Assembly (NCBI RefSeq): GCF_002266285.1
Contig: NZ_NPMS01000002.1
Location: 1 to 64,000 of the forward strand
Direction: 5' to 3'
DNA from: Virgibacillus indicus
Lineage (GTDB): Bacteria; Bacillota; Bacilli; Bacillales; Amphibacillaceae
Length of the DNA stretch: 64,000 nucleotides
Part shown: positions 1 to 10,300 of the stretch, piece by piece
Position numbering within the stretch: position 1 is the stretch's first letter
Layout of the letters: each line of letters opens with the position of its first letter
Translations under genes and position numbers: made by a program
The notes under the pieces: generated by a model
The model's database searches: none
Told to the model about the DNA's origin: nothing
The model's input: only the letters and a program-made list of their open reading frames with translations

Positions 1-805
1 CCCGGTTGGTTACACTGACCACAAACTCACTGCCCAGTCCTGGTATCCCGAAGATTTTTTCAATGATAAAGCTTCCCGTCAGAATGGAAACCACCAATGG
101 TCCCAAATAGGAAACAACCGGCAGGATTGCATTTCGCAACGCGTGTTTATAGGTAACCACTCGTTCACTGAGTCCTTTGGATTTTGCGGTTTTGATATAA
201 TCGGAGTTTAGAACATCCAGCATGCTTGACCGCATCAGTCGTGCGATAAACGCAAGCGGTGTCGTGGCAAGTGCCACGGCCGGCAGGATCGTATGGGCAA
301 ACGATTCGAACCGTGCGACAGGCAGGGCATCCATTTGGATCGCAAACACATATTGCAGAATAGTCGCCATGATAAAGCTTGGGACCGATATCCCAAGTAC
401 CGCAATGACCATTGCGGTGTAATCACCAAATTTATTATGTTTTACCGCAGCGATAACGCCCAATAATACACCAATTGAAAGTGCAATCAGGATCGCTTCA
501 GCTCCCAATACCAGCGAGTATGGAAAGCTTCTCGCAATAATCTCAGTAACATCCTGTCCGACGTATTTGAAGGAAGGCCCAAAATCAAATTGAAATGCGT
601 TTACAAGATAATTAAAATATTGAATATGGATCGGCTCATTCAATCCATACGCTTCATTCATCTGTTCCTCCAAAGCCGGCGTCAAAGCACGCTCAGAAGC
701 AAACGGTCCACCTGGTGCTGCCTGCATCAGGAAAAATGTGATTGTAATGATGAAAAACAGGGAAACAATAATATAGCCAAGCCGTTTTAACAAATATTTA
801 GCCAC
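1..805 (-). CDS. oppB: Oligopeptide ABC transporter permease (OppB/DppB type), 3' end cut by window
   Basis: Inner-membrane permease of a peptide ABC importer. About 268 residues are visible and the C-terminus lies outside the window. The N-terminus [19 protein letters not shown] forms the first membrane span. It is followed by the typical OppB periplasmic stretch ([20 protein letters not shown]) and later the EAA loop region ([14 protein letters not shown], then [11 protein letters not shown]), which contacts the ATPase. The start is GTG at 803-805, nine bases after GGAGGT. No ATG lies in frame nearby, which is why simple ORF calling misses the 5' end. It lies downstream of the binding-protein gene on the same strand, 424 bases away, with a hairpin in between. 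Substrate specificity cannot be read; family assignment is secure. Confidence 0.93.
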   Translation of the reverse strand, partial: MAKYLLKRLGYIIVSLFFIITITFFLMQAAPGGPFASERALTPALEEQMNEAYGLNEPIHIQYFNYLVNAFQFDFGPSFKYVGQDVTEIIARSFPYSLVLGAEAILIALSIGVLLGVIAAVKHNKFGDYTAMVIAVLGISVPSFIMATILQYVFAIQMDALPVARFESFAHTILPAVALATTPLAFIARLMRSSMLDVLNSDYIKTAKSKGLSERVVTYKHALRNAILPVVSYLGPLVVSILTGSFIIEKIFGIPGLGSEFVVSVTNR

Positions 806-1099
806 GAGCCTTGCACCTCCATTTCTATAGACTGTAAAAAATTTGTATTATCTTAATTTTCCAGCCAAAAAACAGGATGAATTCTATTATTCTTATAACG
901 ATTCACTCATTCTTCCAAACTTGTTTTGATTGGAAGAACAAATGAACCTATAAGAAATAATGATTCACTATCTGAAGTTTTACTTAAGGGGTCCGGGTAT
1001 TAATACCATTTTTCTATTTTTGACAGGAATTATAATTGTTTATTTTCTTACAAACTAAAACTCTCATATTTTTCAGAGATTAAAATGAAGCTATCCCCG

Positions 1100-1178
1100 T
1101 GACCTGATTCCTAGCTGTTGCTGCATTCCGTATCTTTCTTAGAGAAAATGCTGGAGTAATCGTGAAGGAGTCAGGTCA
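1100..1178 (-). repeat. Imperfect stem-loop between oppA and oppB
   Basis: The arms TGACCTGATTCCT (1100-1112) and AGGAGTCAGGTCA (1166-1178) pair at 12 of 13 positions. A nested GCATT/AATGC pair and a short TTTCT/AGAAA hairpin sit at the centre. It occupies the 424-base gap (806-1229) between the binding-protein gene and the permease gene. There is no clear U-run, so it looks more like an mRNA-stabilising or partial read-through structure than a full terminator. It could also be a dispersed palindromic repeat. The rest of the gap is AT-rich with no gene. Confidence 0.6.
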
Positions 1179-1229
1179 TTGGTTTGGGACAGCCTCATTT
1201 GCTTTACAAATTTCAATTTACCAATAATA

Positions 1230-2876
1230 TTATTCGGAAATATAGCCCCATTTAAGTTGAATTCCACCAAGTGGAGATACATCAATATCTTTCACATTGT
1301 CTTTATTCAACCAAACATTTGTATTGAAATAAATCGGCGCAAGTGGCATTTCATCCATAAAGATTTGTTCTGCCTGACGAAGAATCTCCTTGCGTTTTTC
1401 CGGATCAGTTTCAGTTCTTGACTGTTCGATCAAAGCTGCATACTCTTCATTTTCCCAGTTTGTATAGTTGTTTCCACCTGCTGTTTGGAAGATTTCAAGG
1501 AAGTTGATGGCATCATTAAAGTCAGCAACCCAGCCCATACGTCCAATTTGATAGTTTCCTTGGCTTAGAGAATCAAGATAAACATTCCACTCTTCATTAT
1601 TAAGCTCTACTTCCACACCAAGATTTTCTCTCCACATATCCTGTACAGCTTGTGCAATAGATGCATGTGCTTCACTCGTGTTATAGGAAAGCTTTACTGG
1701 AGGAAGTTCATCTAAACCTAATTCCTCTAATCCTTTATCTAAATATTCTTTTGCTTGTTCGACATCGTTGTCTTTAAAGTAACCTTCACTGTTTTCTTCC
1801 CAAATGGATGGCGGAACAAGTGCCATAGCTGGCTGCTCTTCCCGTTGTGTAATACTTTTCACAATACCTTCACGGTTAATGGATAAAGCGAAGGCTTTGC
1901 GGATATTTGCATTATCAAACGGTGTTTGCCCTGTATTAAATGAATAATAGTAAATTCCAGCCATTGGAGAGATATTCAGTGACCCATCACTCTTCAATGA
2001 TTGAATTGCTGCAAGCGGCAGTGAATCTGTTGGAGACCCTGCCCAATCCAGTTCACCACTGTTGTACATTTCCAATGATGTATTTTCATCATCAATCATG
2101 TACATGTTTACTGTTTCAAAGTTAACTGTATCTGCATCCCAGTAGTCAGGGTTTTTCTTAAGTACGATTTGATTTTTATGTTCCCATGATTCCATTAAGA
2201 ATGGTCCATTTGTAACGTAGTTTTCTGAGGCATCAAGCGCCCAGTCATCCACGCCGTCAACCACATTATGGTTTACTGGATAATAAGTATAGAATGCTGT
2301 TAAATCAAGAAAATATGGTGTTGGCTGTGCAAGCTCAACAACTAATGTTTTATCATCTTTTACTGTAATTCCAACATCATCCATAGAACCGCCTTCTTCT
2401 TTGGCAGCCTGTGCACCTTTAATTACATATAACTGATATGCATAATCAGCATCAGCACTATTTGGATCCAGAACCCATTTCCATGCATATTCGAAATCCT
2501 GTGCTGTTACAGGGTCACCATTTGACCATGTAGCATCTTCACGAATGTGGAAGGTGTAAGTTAATTGATCATCAGAGACTTCATAGGACTCCGCCATCGC
2601 CTCTTCAGGTTCACCTTCTGGATTAATTCTCATTAGACCTTCGAAAGTTTGGTATAGAACTGCAGCTGAAGTAGTATCAGTTGCCTTTCCAGGGTGCAAT
2701 GAAGGTGGTTCGGTTTTAATATTAATATCAAACGTTTGATCAGCAGCATTCCCGTTACCACTTGAACCCTCTGAGGAACTGCTGTTTGATTTACTGTCAT
2801 CTCCGCCACAGGCTGCAAGAACTATTGTCATCGCAAGTGCCAATGCCAGAAACAGTGACCATTTCTTTAAATTCAT
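1230..2876 (-). CDS. oppA: Peptide-binding lipoprotein of an ABC importer (OppA/DppE family, SBP_bac_5)
   Basis: Extracellular solute-binding protein of 548 residues that captures oligopeptides for the permease encoded next. The signal peptide ends in the lipobox LAACGG, so Cys22 should be lipidated and the protein anchored outside the membrane. A Ser/Gly-rich linker follows (residues 28-46), then the family-5 fold with the hallmark motifs FHIREDATWSNGDPVTAQDF and INREGIVKSI. Length is usual for OppA. The ATG follows AGGAGGTTCAAGCAA. A good -10 element (TATAAT, complement of 2952-2957) lies 76 bases upstream. The order oppA then oppB suggests one operon running leftwards out of the window. 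The peptide size preference is unknown. Confidence 0.93.
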   Translation of the reverse strand: MNLKKWSLFLALALAMTIVLAACGGDDSKSNSSSSEGSSGNGNAADQTFDINIKTEPPSLHPGKATDTTSAAVLYQTFEGLMRINPEGEPEEAMAESYEVSDDQLTYTFHIREDATWSNGDPVTAQDFEYAWKWVLDPNSADADYAYQLYVIKGAQAAKEEGGSMDDVGITVKDDKTLVVELAQPTPYFLDLTAFYTYYPVNHNVVDGVDDWALDASENYVTNGPFLMESWEHKNQIVLKKNPDYWDADTVNFETVNMYMIDDENTSLEMYNSGELDWAGSPTDSLPLAAIQSLKSDGSLNISPMAGIYYYSFNTGQTPFDNANIRKAFALSINREGIVKSITQREEQPAMALVPPSIWEENSEGYFKDNDVEQAKEYLDKGLEELGLDELPPVKLSYNTSEAHASIAQAVQDMWRENLGVEVELNNEEWNVYLDSLSQGNYQIGRMGWVADFNDAINFLEIFQTAGGNNYTNWENEEYAALIEQSRTETDPEKRKEILRQAEQIFMDEMPLAPIYFNTNVWLNKDNVKDIDVSPLGGIQLKWGYISE

Positions 2877-2951
2877 TTGCTTGAACCTCCTGATGTAAAA
2901 TGATTATATTATTCAGACAATTTAGCGTTAATAAATTTATCTGTAGCGAGT

Positions 2952-2957
2952 ATTATA
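2952..2957 (-). promoter_or_regulatory. Probable -10 box of the oppA promoter
   Basis: TATAAT on the minus strand, 76 bases before the oppA start, within very AT-rich sequence. The -35 is not convincing. The remainder of the 2877-3255 gap shows only the terminator of the next gene and a small TGGGAT/ATCCCA hairpin near 3188-3200. Confidence 0.45.
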
Positions 2958-3206
2958 CTACTAAATTAAATTTATTTCATTAATTTTTTCAAAAAAGTGA
3001 TAAATATGTCTATTAGCTTACAAAATATTTTATATGATACATTTATGTAATTTATTGAAAATAGTCAATGTTACCAAGGTTTAACCAGATGCTATAACCA
3101 TTAAATAATCAAGGAAAAATTTACATTTATTTCTAGAAAAACTTTTAAAATTTTTCTCTTTAATTAACGACACACTAGTTTTAATTTTGGGATAATCCCA
3201 CTAAAA

Positions 3207-3245
3207 AATACCCGACAATCCAATCTGCAATGATTTCCGGGTATT
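3207..3245 (-). terminator. Rho-independent terminator after the nitronate monooxygenase gene
   Basis: Arms AATACCCG (3207-3214) and CGGGTATT (3238-3245) pair perfectly. Read on the minus strand the stem runs into TTTTTT. Confidence 0.75.
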
Positions 3246-3255
3246 AATCTCTATA

Positions 3256-4311
3256 TCATGCCTCAGTTATTTCTTTATCAAACAAGGAATCTATTATCTC
3301 TTTAACTTTTTCTTCTTTTTGAATTGCGCCAACTCCCTGTCCCGCCCACAGTGATTGAAATTCTGCCTTCGAATACTCCTTGCCTGCTGCACGAATATCT
3401 TTTGTGATTTCATTTAGAATCGGAAATGGCAGCAGATTAATCCTGCTTGTTTCTGTCTCTTTGATAAATCGGTTATTAATTGCCCTCGCAGGCCTTCCAG
3501 AAAACACCTTGGTAATGACTGTATCCTCCGCGTCAGCTTTTATTAATGATCTCCTGTAAGCTTCATTGGTACCCGCTTCTTTTGCAATTAAAAATTTAGT
3601 TCCAAGCTGAACTCCTGCAGCCCCCATATGTAATAATGCACTAATTTGTTCTTTTTTATAGATGCCTCCTGCTGCAATGACCGGTACCGAAAGATGTTCG
3701 AGGAAACTTTGCAATAGAACCAATAAACCAATATCTGATCCTTTTGGGTATTTTGCTTCATCAAATGTTCCACGGTGCCCGCCCGCTTCAATTCCTTGTG
3801 CTACGATGATATCATATCCCGCTTCCACAAGCTGTTTAGCCTCATTTAGGTTAGTGGCCATCCCAATCAAGGTGACATTATTATTTTTTAAACGTTCGAT
3901 TAAAGCAGAGGATAACACTCCAAAAGCTGTGCTTACGATTTGTACGTTTTCGTGCAGAATAACGTAAATTTTCTCCTGCAAATAATCATTGATTTTAACC
4001 TGATCACTGCCAGGCTCTAATTCGAGTTCCTCTCTGTATTTATCTAAAAAATGTTGCATTTCACCAATATCCGTAGAAAACGTCTCCAAGTTCAATGCAA
4101 ATAAATTTACCGCAAAGGGTTTGTCTGTTAGTGCCTTCACCTGCTGTATCTCTTCTTTTAATGCTGCGGCACTCATATAACCTGCGCCTATTGTTCCTAA
4201 AGCCCCATTATTTGCGACAGCAGCCACCAATTCTGGGGTAGTTATCCCTCCTGCCATACCTGCCTGAATAATTGGAACATCTGCCTGTACCATTTCCAAA
4301 AATGTTTTCAT
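3256..4311 (-). CDS. Nitronate monooxygenase / 2-nitropropane dioxygenase family flavoprotein
   Basis: FMN-dependent TIM-barrel enzyme of 351 residues, expected to oxidise alkyl nitronates such as propionate-3-nitronate. The N-terminal PIIQAGMAGGITTPELVAAV, the central GYDIIVAQGIEAGGHRG and the phosphate-binding VPVIAAGGI and GAAGVQLGTKFL motifs are typical of the NMO/FabK superfamily. The open frame could start 13 codons earlier, but GGAGGG sits at the right distance only before the ATG at 4309-4311. FabK enoyl reductases share this fold. The EAGGHRG motif fits NMO better, but FabK is not excluded. It is a single gene with its own terminator, divergent from the serine hydrolase operon. Confidence 0.83.
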   Translation of the reverse strand: MKTFLEMVQADVPIIQAGMAGGITTPELVAAVANNGALGTIGAGYMSAAALKEEIQQVKALTDKPFAVNLFALNLETFSTDIGEMQHFLDKYREELELEPGSDQVKINDYLQEKIYVILHENVQIVSTAFGVLSSALIERLKNNNVTLIGMATNLNEAKQLVEAGYDIIVAQGIEAGGHRGTFDEAKYPKGSDIGLLVLLQSFLEHLSVPVIAAGGIYKKEQISALLHMGAAGVQLGTKFLIAKEAGTNEAYRRSLIKADAEDTVITKVFSGRPARAINNRFIKETETSRINLLPFPILNEITKDIRAAGKEYSKAEFQSLWAGQGVGAIQKEEKVKEIIDSLFDKEITEA

Positions 4312-4395
4312 AAGCAACCCTCCGCTATGTTTCGTATCTATGTTGAGCATACCATATGCAGCTGCTTTTCTGAATTTTGATATACGTGACCCATC

Positions 4396-4424
4396 TTGAC
4401 AATATTGGGAAAATTCACTACTAT
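4396..4424 (+). promoter_or_regulatory. SigA-type promoter of the serine hydrolase/regulator unit
   Basis: TTGACA (4396-4401), a 17-base spacer, and TACTAT (4419-4424), 66 bases before the start at 4491. Confidence 0.65.
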
Positions 4425-4490
4425 AGTTACAATTAAATAATTTAAATAGCTTTCAGCTAGTCAAACCAGAAAACCAAAGGTGGTCAATTG

Positions 4491-5279
4491 ATGAACTTCA
4501 CTCAATTAGATAAAGCTATCCAGCTGCTGGTCAGTGATGTGAGGCAAAACTTTTCCATTGCTATCGATACACCAGATGGACATATCCGCATCGATGCTGC
4601 AAAAAAGAGAAAAGCAGCTAGTCTTGCCAAGATCCCCATTTTAATTGAGGCCATTCGACTAGCAGAAGAAAATAAACTGTCTCTTGAAAAACTGATCTTC
4701 ATCGAAAAGGCAGCGATGGTGGGTGGCTCAGGAGTGATAAACTACCTAACAGATTCCAATATACACAGCTATCAAAATCTGTTGGAATTAATGATCATTG
4801 TTTCTGATAATACTGCGTCCAACCTATTGCTCGATACAGTTGGAATGGATAATATAAACAAACTTGCTCAAATTTTAAACTGCAGGGAAACGAACATGGA
4901 ACGTAAATTTATGGACCAGCAGGCACAACAAGAAGGTCATGAAAATTACACGAGCGCCCAGGATATGATTACTTTCCTGAAATTAATTTCTGAAAATAAT
5001 GATTTTTTATCAGGTGAAAGCCGCAAGCAAATGCTGAGAATCCTATTGAATCAGCAATTTAAAAATAAACTAGCCAAAAATTTAAAGGATAAAGATCAAA
5101 TCAAGATTTATCATAAATCCGGAGAGTTACATGGTGTTGAACACGAAGCAGCCATTTATAACTACAAGAATAAGAAAATGGAAGTCGCAATTTTATCAGA
5201 AGGATGGACAAGAAATGGCATAGGTCAGGAGTATATAGCTGAAATTGGCAAACTTCTGATTAACTACTTTAGTAAATAG
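4491..5279 (+). CDS. Class A beta-lactamase-fold serine hydrolase (cytoplasmic)
   Basis: Serine hydrolase of 262 residues with the three penicillin-recognising motifs: SLAK (Ser-x-x-Lys, near residue 45), SDN (VSDNTASN, near 105) and KSG (HKSGELHG, near 209). There is no signal peptide or lipobox, which is odd for a beta-lactamase or D,D-peptidase and suggests a cytoplasmic substrate, such as a peptide or ester, or export by another route. The ATG at 4491 is preferred over the TTG just before it because AAAGGTGG is seven bases upstream. It lies 26 bases before the next gene and forms an operon with it. The family is secure; the substrate is unknown. Confidence 0.8.
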   Translation: MNFTQLDKAIQLLVSDVRQNFSIAIDTPDGHIRIDAAKKRKAASLAKIPILIEAIRLAEENKLSLEKLIFIEKAAMVGGSGVINYLTDSNIHSYQNLLELMIIVSDNTASNLLLDTVGMDNINKLAQILNCRETNMERKFMDQQAQQEGHENYTSAQDMITFLKLISENNDFLSGESRKQMLRILLNQQFKNKLAKNLKDKDQIKIYHKSGELHGVEHEAAIYNYKNKKMEVAILSEGWTRNGIGQEYIAEIGKLLINYFSK

Positions 5280-5305
5280 ATGGTTTTTTAAAGGGGGGAT
5301 ATATG

Positions 5306-6598
5306 ATGAAAGTAAAAATAGCAGTATTTGCCAGCGAATCCGTAATGAAATGTTTTATAAAAAATTCCAGTCAGGATAATAAAATTGAAATAGTTCCCTT
5401 TCTGTATAAAAAGGCAGAAGAAGTTAATGAATTAATCGAAAAGGCCATCATGTGCGACCTTTATTTATTTGCAGAACCCCTTTCTTTTTTTTATGCTCAG
5501 GAAAAAATAAAAAAGAAAAAGCTTCCTGCCGTCCAAGTCCCTTTCGATGAATATATGGTTCTTACATCTTTTTACAGACTCATATATAATCATAAACAGC
5601 AATTAAATCGCCTGTCGATAGATGTTTATAATCGCATTCATGTGGAGGAAGTTCTGAGGGAATTGGATAAAAAGGAACAAGAAATATATACATACAGTTA
5701 TTGTGAAGAGGAATCCATTGATCCTGAAGAAATTGTTTCCTTTCACCAGCATTTATGGGATGAAGGAAAAATTGATTATGTTCTTACATCTGCCGAAGAA
5801 ATTGAATATCGGCTCCAGGAATACGGTATTCCGGTAAGCAAAATGGCGATCCCTATGAAAAACGTCCATTCTGCTGTAGAAAAAGCAGAATTAATGGCCA
5901 GGGTAAACCAGAACTCAAGTGCTTTGATAATAGTAGGCAGCATCCGGATCAAAAACTTAATTGATATCAAATTGGAAAAAGGCGAGCTTGCAGCACAGAA
6001 GCTTTTAGTAAATCTTTATAATATTTTATTAAACTTCAGCCAGGAAACAGATGCATCTGTACTGGCCGGCAACAATAACGAGTTTTTTTTATTTGGCACA
6101 AAAAAAGTTCTCGACCATATTACGAATCACTACCGGGATTTCCCACTGCTTCGGGAAATGGAAAGAACTGTGCATACCCCAGTTGAAATCGGCTTCGGCC
6201 TTGGCTTAACAGCAAGACAGGCTGAAGATCATGCAAGGCTTGCATTGGAAGCATGCAGCAATTCAGAGCATAGCAGCTGCTTTATTGTTAATGACAGACA
6301 AGAAACAATCGGACCGCTTGGGATAAAAAAACAATTTGACTCGTCCCGTCTATATCAGTCCCTTATTCATAAAGCAAGGCTTAATAATGAACTTTCCTAT
6401 AATTTTATTGACTTTATCACCATCCGTAACAATGAACCATTTTCTTCAAACGACATTGCATTATACTACAGAGTAACTAAGCGCAGTGCCGAGCGGACCA
6501 TTAATAAACTTTTATCAGGAGAAGTAATTAAAGTTGTCGGGGAAGAAAAACCTTATGTCAAGGGCCGCCCACGCAAGCTTTTTACATTAAATCAGTAG
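5306..6598 (+). CDS. Putative transcriptional regulator with GGDEF-fold-like middle domain and C-terminal winged helix
   Basis: Protein of about 430 residues with no family name I can assign firmly. The N-terminal third resembles a sensor or receiver-like alpha/beta domain (MMKVKIAVFASESVMKCF). The middle third (about 205-330) has ALIIVGSIRIKNLIDIK and FGLGLTARQAEDHARLALEA. That pattern recalls degenerate GGDEF/GTP-cyclohydrolase-III-like domains, but no GGDEF active-site loop is present. The C-terminus (about 375-430: SSNDIALYYRVTKRSAERTI, then KGRPRKLF) looks like a winged helix that would bind DNA. GGGGGG lies seven bases before the second ATG (5306). Co-transcribed with the serine hydrolase, so it probably controls that unit or the neighbouring peptide importer. 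Confidence 0.6.
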   Translation: MKVKIAVFASESVMKCFIKNSSQDNKIEIVPFLYKKAEEVNELIEKAIMCDLYLFAEPLSFFYAQEKIKKKKLPAVQVPFDEYMVLTSFYRLIYNHKQQLNRLSIDVYNRIHVEEVLRELDKKEQEIYTYSYCEEESIDPEEIVSFHQHLWDEGKIDYVLTSAEEIEYRLQEYGIPVSKMAIPMKNVHSAVEKAELMARVNQNSSALIIVGSIRIKNLIDIKLEKGELAAQKLLVNLYNILLNFSQETDASVLAGNNNEFFLFGTKKVLDHITNHYRDFPLLREMERTVHTPVEIGFGLGLTARQAEDHARLALEACSNSEHSSCFIVNDRQETIGPLGIKKQFDSSRLYQSLIHKARLNNELSYNFIDFITIRNNEPFSSNDIALYYRVTKRSAERTINKLLSGEVIKVVGEEKPYVKGRPRKLFTLNQ

Positions 6599-6613
6599 GA
6601 TAGTTTCCCATTG

Positions 6614-6644
6614 AACAGCCGGACGATTTAATCGCCCGGCTGTT
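6614..6644. terminator. Bidirectional terminator
   Basis: AACAGCCGG (6614-6622) pairs with CCGGCTGTT (6636-6644). It serves the regulator gene from the left and the small convergent gene from the right, whose stop codon touches the stem. Confidence 0.75.
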
Positions 6645-7006
6645 TAATATGAATTACTGTCATATCCGTTATTATCTGCTAAAATCTGCAGTGCTTCTTT
6701 ATAATCTTCATCCTCAACCTGTCCTTCAAGCAAATGAGTTACATGATTGTCATTGCGATCGTCTTCAAGAAATGAATCCGAACTCATAGAAACTTCATCA
6801 GCAACTCCACTGGCAATTCCTGCTCCTGTTACTCCAGTTCCCGTACCTGCTGTTCCAAGTGGAAGTATCGGTACAAATTCACTTTCACGTTCTTCCTCAG
6901 GAAATTCGTCTATAAAAACATTTGACACTCGTAACTTTTGCAGGTTTGCTCGTGCCGATTCTGCATCATTTTCTGTTTTAAAATATGCTCGAATGTTTTT
7001 TGTCAT
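6644..7006 (-). CDS. Small acidic protein, YflT-like/stress-protein-like, function unknown
   Basis: 120-residue soluble protein. The N-terminus TKNIRAYFKTENDAESARANL resembles the alpha/beta half-domain of YflT/GsiB-neighbourhood stress proteins. A Gly/Thr/Ala-rich turn follows (GTAGTGTGVTGAGIASG, about residues 53-69), then an acidic tail. AGGAAGG is eight bases before the ATG at 7004-7006, so the upstream ATG (7015) is not used. I recognise the type from Bacillaceae genomes, but no function is established. Confidence 0.6.
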   Translation of the reverse strand: MTKNIRAYFKTENDAESARANLQKLRVSNVFIDEFPEEERESEFVPILPLGTAGTGTGVTGAGIASGVADEVSMSSDSFLEDDRNDNHVTHLLEGQVEDEDYKEALQILADNNGYDSNSY

Positions 7007-7077
7007 TGAAAACATCCTTCCTTGTACTTTTTATCATTATTCCCTTTTTCACTGCGGAATAACATGCTCAGCTTAAA

Positions 7078-7227
7078 TTAACCTTTATTGCCGAATAAAT
7101 AATTTAAAATTTCGTTAAAAATTGCTACATCGTCAGTAAATATGAATACAGGCAAAAGCATGATAGCGAAAACTACCATAACGTTCGCAACAATAAATTT
7201 TGTGAAACCCCTTAGAATAGTTCTCAT
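7078..7227 (-). CDS. Small single-span membrane protein (49 aa), unknown function
   Basis: Short frame with a convincing ribosome binding site (GGAGGAG, five bases before ATG). The product begins MRTILRGFTKFIVANVMVVF and has one hydrophobic segment (about residues 10-30), then an acidic patch and a short tail. It is too short for routine gene finding. Coding status is inferred from the ribosome binding site, start and composition only. Confidence 0.5.
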   Translation of the reverse strand: MRTILRGFTKFIVANVMVVFAIMLLPVFIFTDDVAIFNEILNYLFGNKG

Positions 7228-7317
7228 CGAATCTCCTCCCAAAAAATGGGTTAATTTTTAATTATTTTCCCTAATATTAAATAATGTAAACATATATATT
7301 TTTATGAATCCAATTAA

Positions 7318-7345
7318 AGAAAGAGACACATAAGTGCCTCTTTCT
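7318..7345 (-). terminator. Terminator of the SNF2 helicase gene
   Basis: AGAAAGAGACAC (7318-7329) and GTGCCTCTTTCT (7334-7345) form a stem with one mismatch. Read on the minus strand it is followed by TTTAATT. Confidence 0.65.
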
Positions 7346-10300
7346 ATAAGCTGAGCAGTTCCCTTACATCTTCTTCACTTAAGGAAGAAAGCATGGTTTC
7401 ACCTGGCTGAATAACCTGATCAATCAGTTCACGTTTTTTCTGCTGCAGATCAAATATTTTTTCTTCAATTGTGCCCTCTGTAATGAGCCGGATCACCTGG
7501 ACGACATTTTTTTGTCCAAAACGGTGGGCCCTTCCCGTTGCCTGATCTTCTACAGCAGGATTCCACCATAGATCATAAAGAATAACGGTATCAGCACCTG
7601 TTAGGTTCAGTCCGGTTCCCCCAGCCTTCAATGATATTAAAAAGACATCCCTTTCCCCGTTATTAAAGCGATCGCTCATTTCTACACGTTCGCGAGACGG
7701 GGTCTGACCATTCAGATAAAAATAATCAATACCTTCTTCTTTCAACTTTTCAATAATAATTTCATGCATACTTGTAAACTGGGAAAAGATAAGCATCCGC
7801 TTGCCATTTTCCATCGCATTTCTTACAGTATCCATCAATTGCTCCAGCTTCCCTGAAGCACCCTCGTAATTTTCGATAAATAAAGCTGGATGGCAGCATA
7901 TCTGCCGGAGTCTCGTCAACCCTGCCAATATTTTCATCCGGTTTTGCTGAAATCCACTTTCCTTCATCGACTGTGCCGCTTCCACCTGCAGTTGGCGATG
8001 ATAGCCTATATATAAATCCTTTTGTTCCTTTGTGAGCTCTGAAACACTGACAGATTCAATTTTTTCCGGAAGTTCTTTTAATACATCCTTTTTCAAGCGT
8101 CTCAGAATAAACGGACGCGTCATCATTGCAATTTTTTCATTGGACAACTGCTTGAATTCACGGTGTTTGGGCATGAGTCCCGGCAGTATTACCTGAAAGA
8201 TTGCCCAGAGCTCATCAATCGAATTCTCAATAGGAGTTCCGCTTAATGCAAAACGGCGGCTTGCTTTGACCTCACGTATAGCCTTGGATGTCTTTGTAGC
8301 ATAATTTTTAATATACTGTGCTTCATCCAGAATAAGTGTCTGGAACGTTAACTCACGGTAAAGCTCGATATCCTGCCGTATCGTTGAATACGATGTAATC
8401 CAGACATCCACTCCCTGCAATTCAGCTATTTTTTGCTGACGTTCAAGCGGAGTTCCTGTTAGAATTGCGACACTTAGATCTGGAGCAAACTTCTCAAATT
8501 CATTTTTCCAGTTGTATACTACTGAAGATGGTGCAACAATTAAATGTGGATTACCGCTCGGCTCTGAAGCAATATAAGCTATACTCTGCAGCGTTTTCCC
8601 AAGCCCCATATCATCTGCCAAAATACCACCAAGATAATAGTTGCTTAATGATTTAAACCATTGAAAACCGGTATGCTGATAATTCCGTAATGTAGTTTGC
8701 AGGTTTTCTGGCAGCTCATAAACTTGATCTTCGGGTGATTTCAGCTGATGCAATAATTTTCGAAACGATGGATCATAGCTTTTATTTGTTTCTATCAGCT
8801 CATCTACTTGAGTCCCGCGATAAACAGGCATATGAACATTGCCATCCTGCACGTCATCCTGTTTTATACCAAAATCATCGAAGAACTGCTTCATTGAGGA
8901 GAATTCCTCTCCTTCCAATGAAAGCAATGCCCCGTTCTGCAGTCGATAGTAGCGCTTCTTTTCAATTACAGCATTAATTATCTGATTAATCTCCGAATCA
9001 TCTACGCCATCAATATCAAATCCAATTTCTAATAGGTTGGAGGATGATTCCAGCCTGACACTTGTACGTGGGGAAGGTTCATTTTCTACAATCATTCCTC
9101 GAATATCTGAAGTCAGAAATAACTCCACATGATTATCAAGCAGTGGCAGGACACTATAAAGAAATTCATACATCCCCTCTTCATCTGCATCAATATAGAG
9201 TTCTTTCCCGTTGTAATGAAAATTGGCATGTTCAATTAAACGCATAATCTGCTGTTCTTTTTCGACATCACGAATGATAATAACATCATTTTCTTCCCGT
9301 CCGGCAAACGGATCGATTCGCTGATCTCCATAATGATACTCCAGCCTGCCGACAATCCAGTCCGCCTTTACTTCCAAATACATCTTCGCCTTCAGTGGGA
9401 CTTGGATGATTTCTGCAGTGACCTTTTCGGATATCTTCACATCTCCGACTTTTTTTAACGATGGCAGCACTTCCGATAAGAAGGTGTCTGCCTGGTTTTT
9501 GGTGATTGGAAGCTGCAGATCACTCATGCTGAATTTACTTATTTCCTCAATTATCGGAATTTGATCTTTCGCAGGAAAGTAGAAGATTCCCTCGTAAAAC
9601 AACATTTCATATGGCTTGAAATAGGTTACATTTAATTTCTCTTCCATTTTAAGCAGTAAATCATTTCGTTCATTTTTCGATAATGAAAAGGTAAATGGAA
9701 GGGTATTCTTCTCCACCTTTACATAGGTGTAGCTTTTATCACGGGTTTCCACTGTGAAATCCCGTTCGGTTATTTTTTCAAATAGTTCTTCCACAACAAG
9801 TGGCGGTATGACAATCGAACGCTTATCATTAGCGTTCCCCTGATAGTGATAGTACATATAGCCATTATAGATCTGTTCATTTTTCAAGATGGAATACAGT
9901 ATTTCGAAAATAGCCAGATCCTGCTGCAGGAAATAATGAATTTCCGGATTGTAGGTAAATGTTTTTGTGAAATAATGTTCATTTCCCTGGAAAACATTTT
10001 CCAGAAATTCAAATGCATTTTTCACTACAAAGCATCTTTTGATACCAGTTTTTAATTCAATGACAATATTTTTATCATACGTCCATTTGCAGTAATACTC
10101 TACATGCATTGGAGCCTTATCAGGAAGGATCTCATTCGCATTATCATGCTGCTGGATGGAAGTTAGCGCATTGATAAAGCGATTCGTCACCTGATAATCG
10201 TATGCTGCTAAAGCTTGTGGCCTGCCCGAATCTTTATGCGCAATACTGATAAGCGTTGCAGCAACATGCTTGCACGAACCAAATGTATCAAAAGCAGGGC

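Noticed and set aside
1179-1421. 80-residue plus-strand open frame over the oppA end
   Set aside because: Antisense shadow of oppA coding sequence without a ribosome site.
3188-3200. TGGGAT/ATCCCA hairpin as a second terminator
   Set aside because: Stem too short, with no U-run beyond that of the neighbouring terminator.
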